DNA of 5,168 nucleotides from Acidobacteriota bacterium (GTDB lineage Bacteria > Acidobacteriota > Terriglobia > UBA7540). The DNA lies in contig JAKAWN010000470.1 in NCBI GenBank assembly GCA_021827245.1, forward strand, positions 1 through 5,168. Reading direction: 5' to 3'. A program made the translations under genes and the position numbers. The first letter of the stretch is position 1. Each line of letters opens with the position of its first letter. This document shows, one piece after another, positions 1-5,014 of the stretch. Under the pieces are notes generated by a model. It did not search any database. It was given only the letters and a program-made list of their open reading frames with translations, and was not told the DNA's origin.

Positions 1-254
1 CCCCATAAACTTCAGATTCCACATTATTTCTTTGATTTTAAGCGGTTTTTGGCCCGTGAACGGTTACACCCAAACTTATCCGGTTGCAGAAACTGTCACA
101 GGCCCCATCCGGTGCGTGAACGGTTACAATCCTTGATTTTGGCGGGTTTGTGATGTACTGTTTGGTAGTTCTATATGCGACCGGTTTTAGAATATCTGTA
201 GAACGGGTGATGGTGAGGAACAGGTATGCATTCTTGTACTGTAAAGGGCTTGTT
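1..254. other. non-coding leader upstream of the cyclase gene
   Basis: No convincing gene is seen here. The cyclase frame stays open back to a GTG at 150 and an ATG at 153. The extra 35 residues are cysteine- and valine-rich, do not look like a cyclase N-terminus, and lack a good ribosome binding site. A weak promoter-like pair, TTGGTA (162-167) and TAGAAT (188-193), has about 20 bases between the boxes, which is too long for a standard sigma-70 promoter, so it is not called. The 60-base-spaced repeat pair lies in the left half. Confidence 0.5.
55..128. repeat. pair of 14-base direct repeats, 60 bases apart
   Basis: The 14-mer CGTGAACGGTTACA occurs at 55-68 and again at 115-128, a period of exactly 60 bases. 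A smaller shared element, ATCCGGT, lies between and just before the second copy. The core AACGGTT is a short inverted repeat around a central G. The pair sits in non-coding sequence upstream of the cyclase gene. It could be a regulator binding site, the end of a mobile element, or a dispersed genomic repeat. The sequence does not decide between these. Confidence 0.6.
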
Positions 255-1055
255 GTGAACGACGAAGGCGGGCAGACTTGGGAGAAGAAGTTTGGAGTCG
301 TTGCAATGTTGGACGCTCTGGGGGGGCGCGTCTTCAACATAGAAGAAACACAACGGTTCCTCGAGCGGCGACAAAAATTCCTTGATGACCCCGATTTAAA
401 GAAAACATTTCAGCAGATGTGCCGGTACGCCACAGAGCGTAAGACAGAGCCACCGAGACTATTCACCTTCCAAGATTCTATTATTTTGCACTGGAATGTA
501 GGAAGTACAAACTTCAAAAAGTATCCAGAGTTTGTGCTGCCACAGATTGGGGCGTGGCTTGTGAACTCTATAGTTACTGGTCTTATCGTCGGATTCCCAA
601 CCCGTGGTGCAGTTGCCATTGGAGAGTATGTCCAAGATGCTACAAGCCTTCTTGGCCCGGCGGTTTCCGATGCCGCTGCTTGGTATGAAAAGGCTGACTG
701 GTTTGGGGTCATCGCCACACCCGCCTGTGGACACCGCATATCGCACTTGGCCGAGTTTTTTGACTTAAAAAAGCGGCCCCTGGACGATAAAAACGTGTCG
801 AGTTGGTTCTTCCGGTACAAGGTGCCGCTTACCGGCGGAAATTTTGCAAGAATGTGGGCCGTGTCCTGGCCACGATGCTTATGTGTTATTTCGTCCGGTC
901 AACAATACACCCCGCGATGGAGTTTATTCAATACGTTGGCACAGTTTCCTGTGCCACCCGGCACGGAAAATAAGTACGCGAATACGATCAGGTTCTTTGA
1001 TACGTACATGCGCCTGCGAGTGAACGCGGCACCAGCGGCGAAGGGAAACAATTGA
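255..1055 (+). CDS. divergent class III nucleotidyl cyclase-like protein (Pycsar-type candidate)
   Basis: This is a predicted cytosolic enzyme that may make a cyclic mononucleotide from an NTP; the substrate cannot be read from the sequence. Numbered from the upstream GTG at 150, MLDALG carries D55, matching the first metal-binding Asp of class III cyclases, and FQDSI carries D109, matching the second. RGAVAIGEY (152-160) and GPAVSDAAAWYE (169-180) correspond to the glycine-rich strand and the helix that reads VNxAaRL in classical adenylate and guanylate cyclases. The usual Asn and Arg of that helix are not evident. The C-terminus (VPLTGG, 226-231; KYANTIRFFDTY, 275-286) resembles a tail I recall from uncharacterised cyclase-like proteins. 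GTG 255 is preferred because AAAGGG (243-248) lies six bases upstream and it puts the first Asp at residue 20 of a 266-residue protein. GTG 150 or ATG 153 would give about 300 residues. The gene ends 23 bases before a membrane protein gene with a strong ribosome binding site. Cyclase fold is fairly sure; an antiphage role is inferred only from context. Confidence 0.72.
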   Translation: MNDEGGQTWEKKFGVVAMLDALGGRVFNIEETQRFLERRQKFLDDPDLKKTFQQMCRYATERKTEPPRLFTFQDSIILHWNVGSTNFKKYPEFVLPQIGAWLVNSIVTGLIVGFPTRGAVAIGEYVQDATSLLGPAVSDAAAWYEKADWFGVIATPACGHRISHLAEFFDLKKRPLDDKNVSSWFFRYKVPLTGGNFARMWAVSWPRCLCVISSGQQYTPRWSLFNTLAQFPVPPGTENKYANTIRFFDTYMRLRVNAAPAAKGNN

Positions 1056-1065
1056 TTAGTAGAGC

Positions 1066-1073
1066 AGGAGGAG
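1066..1073 (+). promoter_or_regulatory. strong ribosome binding site, membrane protein gene
   Basis: AGGAGGAG lies five bases before the ATG at 1079. It decides against the in-frame TTG at 1052, which overlaps the cyclase stop codon but has no comparable site. Confidence 0.8.
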
Positions 1074-1078
1074 TCCCT

Positions 1079-1654
1079 ATGCTGCATTCCATACTTCAGG
1101 CTATGGCCAATCCCGCAAGTAGTGCGATTATACTCCTTGGGGTATTGATAGCCACGGTTGCAGGGATCATCCCAGCATACAGGGAGCAAAGAAGGCGCCT
1201 CAAACTGTCTCGAAGTGCGAGGCTCCAACCATGTTTGAGGCACAGCGGAGCCGGCCTACTTGATATCGACCAGGCGTTCTCGAAGTTAGTTTTTACCAGC
1301 AGAAGTACGATTTTCGACCTCTGGGTCTACAATGATGGGCTTGCGGAGGCTAAGAACGTGAGTGTCCGGGTGAAACTCAACGGTAAAGAGCTAGACGATG
1401 CGAATTCTGCGGCATTACAGCGTGGTTTCCCACCAAACGCAACCATCCCACCCGGCGGTAGTCTGATGGCTCTGCAGGTTTATCCCGATGCGAACAATCC
1501 CGCAGACGTTGAGGTGGAGGTTAAATGGCAGGACTTGGATCGCGCGGGTAAGTGCGAACGTAGGATGCTACAAGGCTGGAGACATCGCTTTGTCCCTACG
1601 GAGGCACTGGCGGCGGAGCCTTATCTGCATCTGCCCGGTGATGTGCCTAGGTGA
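1079..1654 (+). CDS. single-pass membrane protein with beta-sandwich domain, putative partner of the cyclase
   Basis: The protein has 191 residues and no recognised family. Residues about 13-34 form one hydrophobic helix. It is followed at once by the basic run REQRRRLK (35-42), so the positive-inside rule puts the N-terminus outside and the C-terminal domain in the cytoplasm. Residues about 60-155 look like a beta-sandwich: FDLWVYNDGLAEAKNVSVRV (79-98), then PPNATIPPGGS (118-128) and VEVEVKW (144-150). This is the pattern of immunoglobulin-like or CARDB-like domains. No cyclic-nucleotide-binding (CNB) motif, TIR domain or nuclease motif is visible. The gene lies 23 bases behind the cyclase and is surely co-transcribed with it. 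Its shape, a membrane helix plus a small cytoplasmic beta domain, loosely recalls CBASS Cap15 or Pycsar membrane effectors, although those have more helices. A role as effector is inference; an unrelated membrane-anchored protein is possible. Confidence 0.7.
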   Translation: MLHSILQAMANPASSAIILLGVLIATVAGIIPAYREQRRRLKLSRSARLQPCLRHSGAGLLDIDQAFSKLVFTSRSTIFDLWVYNDGLAEAKNVSVRVKLNGKELDDANSAALQRGFPPNATIPPGGSLMALQVYPDANNPADVEVEVKWQDLDRAGKCERRMLQGWRHRFVPTEALAAEPYLHLPGDVPR

Positions 1655-1662
1655 AATGTATC

Positions 1663-1857
1663 ATGAGCGTATTTCGACCCCGATACCAAGACAAGAAAAC
1701 CACCGAGCGCCGCCGTAGTGGCAAGTGCTGGTTGAGCTTCAAAGACCACAAGGGCATTCGCCGGCGGATGGCGGCATTGCTTGACCGGCGCTGGAGCGAA
1801 GCGCTCGAACGGGAAATTAAATACCTCGATTTCTCAACAAAGGAGAGCCACCCATGA
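1663..1857 (+). pseudogene. tyrosine recombinase (integrase) N-terminal remnant, copy 1
   Basis: From ATG 1663 the frame gives 64 residues. The first 52 or so look like the start of a tyrosine recombinase of the kind beginning MSVFRPRYRDKK, then RSGKCWLSFKDHKGIRRR and SEALEREI. In full-length relatives this N-terminal, DNA-binding arm runs into a core-binding domain and then a catalytic domain with the R-HxR-Y residues. Here the frame leaves the family after about LEREIKYL, and neither later domain exists nearby. The remnant starts 8 bases after the membrane protein stop, and its own TGA (1855-1857) overlaps the methyltransferase ATG. It is related to copy 2 at 2888 (33 of the first 39 bases identical). 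It could still be translated as a short peptide that couples translation into the methyltransferase. Family assignment is from remembered sequence character and is fairly confident. Confidence 0.65.
1839..1845 (+). promoter_or_regulatory. ribosome binding site, methyltransferase gene
   Basis: AAAGGAG lies eight bases before ATG 1854. The site is inside the tail of recombinase remnant copy 1, so the sequence after the break in that remnant already belongs to the methyltransferase's own upstream region. Confidence 0.75.
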
Positions 1858-2891
1858 CCAGGAAAGCGCCGTCATATCGACGTGACGTAAATGTCCAACA
1901 ACTGCTGCAAATACACTTTTCATTTGCCCCCGCCCGGATTCTGGCAGCGGCGGTGCAGTTGAATGTGTTTTCCCTTATTGCCGCCGGGCATAAGACCGGA
2001 GCCAAAATCGCCCAAGCCGCCGCCGCCAACGAGCGCGGCATGCGCATGTTGCTGGAAGCCCTGGCCGCCCTGAAGCTGCTGGCCAAGAGCAACGGCGCCT
2101 TTCGTCTGACGCCGCTGGCCCGTCGGTTTCTGGTGCGCGAAAGTCCCGATTATTTCGGCTCCATGCTGGAACATGACCATCTGTGGGAAGCGTGGACGCC
2201 GCTGGCGGAGGTGATTCGCAGCGGCCAACCTTATCGATGTGTGGAACAGAAGGACAAAGCCGAGGAGTTTTTCCCGGCGCTGGTGAGAAGCCTGCATGTG
2301 ATGAATCGCCAGCCGGCCCAGCGCGTGGCGCGCGTACTGGGCGTGGGCGTTCGTCGCCGCGGCTTGCGGGTGTTGGATGTGGCCTGCGGTTCGGGCGTCT
2401 GGGGCATCGCCATCGCCGAGGCTGACCGCACGGCGCACGTTACAGCGCATGATTTTCCTGGTGTGCTCAAGTTAACCCGCGAATATGTCCAGCGCCACCA
2501 CGTCGAACGCCAGTTTGAGTTTTTACCCGGGGATTTGCGCGATCTGGATTTCGGAGAAAACCGTTACGACGTGGCCCTGCTGGGCAATATTGTACATTCC
2601 GAGGGTGAACACTCGTCGCGCGACTTATTTCACCGGCTTAGCCGTGCTCTTGTGCCCGGCGGCCGCATCGTGATCATTGATATGATTCCCAAGGACGACC
2701 GCACCGGCCCGCCGTTCCCCCTGTTTTTTGCCTTAAATATGCTGGTCAACACGCAGCAGGGCGACACCTATACGATCAAACAGTACCGGCAATGGTTGGC
2801 CGACGCGGGCTTTCGCAAGATAACCACTGCCAACATCGGCTCACACTCACCAATCATTGTTGGAACAGTGGAGAAAGCGAGCAAGCCATGA
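1854..2891 (+). CDS. SAM-dependent O-methyltransferase, COMT-like (Methyltransf_2 type)
   Basis: This 345-residue cytosolic enzyme transfers a methyl group from S-adenosylmethionine, probably to a hydroxyl of a small aromatic or polyketide-like substrate; the substrate is unknown. Residues about 27-93 form the winged-helix dimerisation domain usual in this family, ending LTPLARRFL. The Rossmann domain has SAM motif I, LDVACGSGVWG (174-184), an acidic residue after strand 2 (D200) and GD at 226-227. H248 in GNIVHSEGE sits where the family's catalytic base His is found (compare ILHDW in plant COMTs). PGG (268-270) and the QYRQWLADAGF region (310-320) complete the fold. Length is normal and no key motif is missing. 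It starts by ATGA overlap with recombinase remnant 1 and ends by ATGA overlap with remnant 2. It is visibly richer in G+C than the cyclase gene, which fits separate acquisition. No other biosynthetic gene is in the window, so its pathway cannot be inferred. Confidence 0.9.
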   Translation: MTRKAPSYRRDVNVQQLLQIHFSFAPARILAAAVQLNVFSLIAAGHKTGAKIAQAAAANERGMRMLLEALAALKLLAKSNGAFRLTPLARRFLVRESPDYFGSMLEHDHLWEAWTPLAEVIRSGQPYRCVEQKDKAEEFFPALVRSLHVMNRQPAQRVARVLGVGVRRRGLRVLDVACGSGVWGIAIAEADRTAHVTAHDFPGVLKLTREYVQRHHVERQFEFLPGDLRDLDFGENRYDVALLGNIVHSEGEHSSRDLFHRLSRALVPGGRIVIIDMIPKDDRTGPPFPLFFALNMLVNTQQGDTYTIKQYRQWLADAGFRKITTANIGSHSPIIVGTVEKASKP

Positions 2892-3007
2892 GCGTATTTC
2901 GACCACGGTACAGGGACAAGAAAAGCGGCGAAGTTTGCCGTAGCGGCAAATGCAGACTAGGTTTCGATGATCCCACGGCGATTTGGCCGCGACCATCATT
3001 GGCTTGA
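2888..3007 (+). pseudogene. tyrosine recombinase (integrase) N-terminal remnant, copy 2
   Basis: A second start of the same kind of recombinase gene gives 39 residues. It begins MSVFRPRYRDKKSGE, continues with RSGKC, then degrades and stops at 3005-3007. The first 17 bases (2888-2904) are identical to those of copy 1 (1663-1679), as are ten bases encoding DKK and part of the next codon. Later bases diverge, so this is not a fresh duplication. The ATG overlaps the methyltransferase stop codon. There is no core-binding or catalytic domain downstream; the next 37 bases lead into the nuclease-like gene. Frame disruption after about residue 28 suggests deeper decay than in copy 1. Confidence 0.6.
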
Positions 3008-3032
3008 TCCGTGACTACAAAGTGCCCCGCAT

Positions 3033-3036
3033 GGAG
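3033..3036 (+). promoter_or_regulatory. ribosome binding site supporting a TTG start
   Basis: GGAG lies eight bases before TTG 3045. The frame has a TAG stop at 3039-3041, two codons upstream of that TTG, so no earlier start exists. The first repeat of the protein begins within eight residues, so a much later start would cut into it. Confidence 0.65.
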
Positions 3037-3044
3037 TTTAGACA

Positions 3045-3902
3045 TTGTCTAGCAACGCGCCAACGCGCCAGGAACTGACGGAAGCTATATTATCTGTAAC
3101 AGCCGCGCTGGGGCGCCCTCCATCGCGCTCGGAATTTCGAGGGCGGACCGGGGTGACCGAACGTCAGATACTCAACCATTTTCCGAATTGGCGCGATGCA
3201 GTGCGCTCGGCAGGATTGGCACCACACACCGCAAATCAAAAACTTAATGATGAAGAGTTGCTAGAGGATTGGGGAAAATTGGTTCGGAATCGTCGGCAGA
3301 TTCCTACTCGTGAACAATACCGAAGGGAGGGCAAATTCAGTCCTGGCGTCTTCGAGAAGCATTTTGGGCCGTGGAAAGGCCTTCCTGCAAGGTTCCGCGA
3401 CTTCGCAAAGGACAAGTCAAATTGGACAGACGTGGTAACGCTCTTGCCTGATCCAACAAGCACTCCCAAGATCGTGGCAGAAGCTGGCACACGATGCCTC
3501 GGCGCAAAGCCAACAATCGTATCTGGGCCGCACAGTAGGCTGGCGGATCGATCGACGTATGGAAATCCAACCGATTTCCGCGGCATGCGCCATGAACCTA
3601 TCAATGAGCAAGGAGTCGTTTTTCTGTTTGGAATGATCGCGAAAGAGTTAGGATATATGGTGGAAGCCCTCCAGTCCGGCTTTCCCGATTGCGAAGCAAA
3701 ACGTCAAGTCGGGCCAGACAAGTGGCAGCGCGTTCGCATCGAGTTCGAATTTGAGAGCCGCAACTTCCGGGATCATGGTCATCCCGACAATGGATGTGAT
3801 GTGATCGTGTGCTGGCGGGACAATTGGCACGATCGTCCACAGAACCTTGAAATCATCGAGTTGGTTTCAGTAATCAAGACGCTTAGTAAGAGTGACGACT
3901 GA
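3045..3902 (+). CDS. protein with two homing-endonuclease-associated repeats and a restriction-endonuclease-like domain
   Basis: This 285-residue protein is probably a DNA-binding nuclease or nuclease-like protein. Two repeats of the HNH_repeat / homing-endonuclease-associated type lie at about 8-59 (LGRPPSRSEF ... FPNWRDAVRSAGL) and 69-121 (RRQIPTREQY ... HFGPWKGLPARF). Each shows the P-T/S-x-x-E/Q-[FY] turn and the aromatic F-x-x-W segment that mark these helical DNA-binding repeats. The C-terminal domain (about 175-280) has NEQGVVFLFG (187-196), FPDCEAKR (213-220), RVRIEFEFESRNF (229-241), HGHPDNGCDVIVCW (244-257) and LEIIEL (268-273). I know this arrangement as a conserved domain of unassigned role. 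The PD (214-215) and the E-x-E (233, 235) could form a PD-(D/E)XK-like site, but the expected lysine is not clear. There is no HNH triad. It follows the last recombinase remnant by 37 bases in the same direction. Repeats are quite sure; nuclease activity is inference. Confidence 0.75.
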   Translation: MSSNAPTRQELTEAILSVTAALGRPPSRSEFRGRTGVTERQILNHFPNWRDAVRSAGLAPHTANQKLNDEELLEDWGKLVRNRRQIPTREQYRREGKFSPGVFEKHFGPWKGLPARFRDFAKDKSNWTDVVTLLPDPTSTPKIVAEAGTRCLGAKPTIVSGPHSRLADRSTYGNPTDFRGMRHEPINEQGVVFLFGMIAKELGYMVEALQSGFPDCEAKRQVGPDKWQRVRIEFEFESRNFRDHGHPDNGCDVIVCWRDNWHDRPQNLEIIELVSVIKTLSKSDD

Positions 3903-4033
3903 CAATTCCCCCGCGTCGTATGATTCCGGCCTATGAAGACCGTACCGATTTAACATTGGATCGATTGCCAGCTGAGCGGTCTATTGGAAATTATGCAGAA
4001 GTGAATATGTGTTCGTATGTGGTGGAACAAAAG
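3903..4033. other. intergenic stretch without a recognised gene
   Basis: No gene, clear terminator or repeat is seen between the nuclease-like gene and the end of the antisense four-helix-bundle fragment. An open + frame runs from 3920 to 4189, but its sequence resembles no family I know, and its right half lies opposite the recognisable - strand fragment. It is therefore not called. Confidence 0.5.
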
Positions 4034-4189
4034 TCAGGCCTTTCGATTTTCCAACCCTTTGCTCAGGCCGGAGAGCATCTTGGAGATTTCTTCCAGATCG
4101 GAGCGGAGTTGAACGTGGGCTTCCAAGGGTATGAGTTTTCGACGAAATCCAATTTCCATCAGGACACCAATAGAACTTTTCCTGGCTGA
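4034..4189 (-). pseudogene. four-helix-bundle protein (23S rRNA intervening-sequence type), C-terminal fragment
   Basis: Read on the - strand from about 4189 to the stop at 4034-4036, the frame gives SARKSSIGVLMEIGF, then a helix with LRSDLEEISKMLSGL and the tail SKGLENRKA. This matches the last third of four-helix-bundle proteins of the 23S rRNA intervening-sequence family, which typically read ARGS...E, then an LExA-like helix, then LEEIxxMLxGLIxxLE. The frame goes on up to 4234 but loses similarity there, and no N-terminal half precedes it. The missing N-terminal part appears on the same strand at 5015-5167, beyond the toxin-antitoxin pair. The family is small (about 120 residues) and of uncertain cellular role. 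The ARxSS-to-MEI spacing seems about two residues short. Confidence 0.6.
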
Positions 4190-4361
4190 ATGCTTGGGAT
4201 TTAGGGTTCGGATTGAAGACTGTATATATCCCACCGGCGTACAATGTGGCCACTACACTGCACGGCTGTGATATTGGTATACTCAACTACTCGAAATGAA
4301 CAGCTGGTGGCTGGGCGCTGTTAATTACGCCGTGTCGGAAGTTCCGTGATGAGGTTGACGA
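4190..4361. other. upstream region of the toxin-antitoxin pair
   Basis: No coding similarity is found on either strand. The stretch holds a perfect 8-base palindrome GTGGCCAC at 4246-4253, an extended -10-like element at 4275-4283, and a weak hairpin (AACAGC 4299-4304 with GCTGTT 4317-4322). It most likely arrived with the toxin-antitoxin genes and contains their promoter. The palindrome could be an autoregulatory operator, but nothing beyond its symmetry supports that. Confidence 0.4.
4275..4283 (+). promoter_or_regulatory. possible extended -10 promoter element for the toxin-antitoxin operon
   Basis: TGGTATACT matches the extended -10 form TGnTATAAT in all but one base. It lies about 80 bases before the antitoxin ATG. 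There is no good -35 hexamer 17 bases upstream, which extended -10 promoters can do without. Confidence 0.35.
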
Positions 4362-4652
4362 ATGAGGCCATCTGAAGCCCTGCAAAACCACCGCGACGCG
4401 GTATTACAAGCCGCCACAAGAATCGGTGCACATAACGTCCGTGTATTCGGCTCCGTATCGCACGGAGAAGATACGGATGGCAGCGACCTTGACTTGCTGA
4501 TTGACGTTCCGCGGGGCGTTACCCTTCTTGACATGGTACGTTTGCAGACAACATTAGAGAAACAATTGGGTGTATCCGTGGATGTTCTGACCGCATACGA
4601 TCTTCCGGCCCGATTTCGTGAACGGGTGGTCAAGGAAGCCAGGCCTATATGA
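4362..4652 (+). CDS. mntA: MntA-type antitoxin, minimal nucleotidyltransferase
   Basis: This 96-residue protein is the antitoxin of an MntA-HepT pair. In studied members it neutralises HepT by adding AMP groups to a tyrosine of the toxin's active-site motif. The nucleotidyltransferase signature is complete: GS at 30-31, ten residues, then D42-L-D44 (VFGSVSHGEDTDGSDLDLLI region), and a third metal ligand D74 in VSVDVLT. N-terminal MRPSEAL and C-terminal RVVKEARPI are typical of full-length members. ATG 4362 has GAGG (4351-4354) seven bases upstream. Its stop codon overlaps the toxin ATG in ATGA, as usual for this pair. The gene lies between two pieces of an antisense four-helix-bundle gene, which suggests insertion. 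Confidence 0.93.
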   Translation: MRPSEALQNHRDAVLQAATRIGAHNVRVFGSVSHGEDTDGSDLDLLIDVPRGVTLLDMVRLQTTLEKQLGVSVDVLTAYDLPARFRERVVKEARPI

Positions 4653-4996
4653 ACAGAGCATTACGTGACAGGGAATATCTGGCACATATTTGCGGTGCCA
4701 TTGAGAGAATTCAGCGCTATCTATCCGGCAAGAGCGAATCGGACTTTATGGCGGACGAATTGATCCAGGACGGCGTCATGCGCAACCTTGAAATCATTGG
4801 CGAAGCGGTTAGCAAATTAAGCCCGGAACTGAAATTGAGACACGGCGATGTACCCTGGCACGAAATATCGGGTATGCGCAACCGGCTTATCCACGGCTAT
4901 ATGGACGTAAACCTTGAGATCGTTTGGGATACCGTTGCGACGGTTTTGCCGGAATTTCTGGGGAGAGTTCAGGAAATTCAGAAAACGTTCAAATAG
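4649..4996 (+). CDS. hepT: HepT-type toxin (HEPN, DUF86)
   Basis: This 115-residue all-helical HEPN protein is the toxin of the pair; members act as RNases in the cytoplasm. The active-site motif R-x4-H-x-Y is intact as RNRLIHGY (R77, H82, Y84), and Y84 is the residue that MntA-type antitoxins AMPylate. The preceding DVPWHEISGMRN (67-78) and the earlier NLEIIGEAV (46-54) are also standard for HepT. Length is normal, so the toxin appears intact. It starts by a 4-base ATGA overlap with mntA, so the two are translationally coupled. No clear terminator hairpin follows. The - strand four-helix-bundle fragment ends 18 bases downstream, converging on it. Confidence 0.93.
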   Translation: MNRALRDREYLAHICGAIERIQRYLSGKSESDFMADELIQDGVMRNLEIIGEAVSKLSPELKLRHGDVPWHEISGMRNRLIHGYMDVNLEIVWDTVATVLPEFLGRVQEIQKTFK

Positions 4997-5014
4997 GCCG
5001 TCCACAGTGTGATT

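Noticed and set aside
1052..1081. TTG start for the membrane protein overlapping the cyclase stop
   Set aside because: The ATG at 1079 has a strong AGGAGGAG site at the right distance; the TTG does not.
1920..2470. Long - strand frames opposite the methyltransferase
   Set aside because: They are shadows of G+C-rich codons of a clearly functional enzyme and show no domain character.
3045..3902. HNH endonuclease domain in the repeat-containing protein
   Set aside because: The repeats are of the type that accompanies HNH enzymes, but no HNH catalytic triad is visible; the C-terminal domain is of another kind.
3920..4189. Open + strand frame of 89 residues
   Set aside because: It has no family resemblance and no clear ribosome binding site, and its right half lies opposite a recognisable four-helix-bundle fragment on the - strand.
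4190..4361. Integron attC-like site upstream of the toxin-antitoxin pair
   Set aside because: The GTT in GCTGTTAATTACGC does not fit GTTRRRY, no matching RYYYAAC partner was found, and the hairpin there (6-base stem) is weak.
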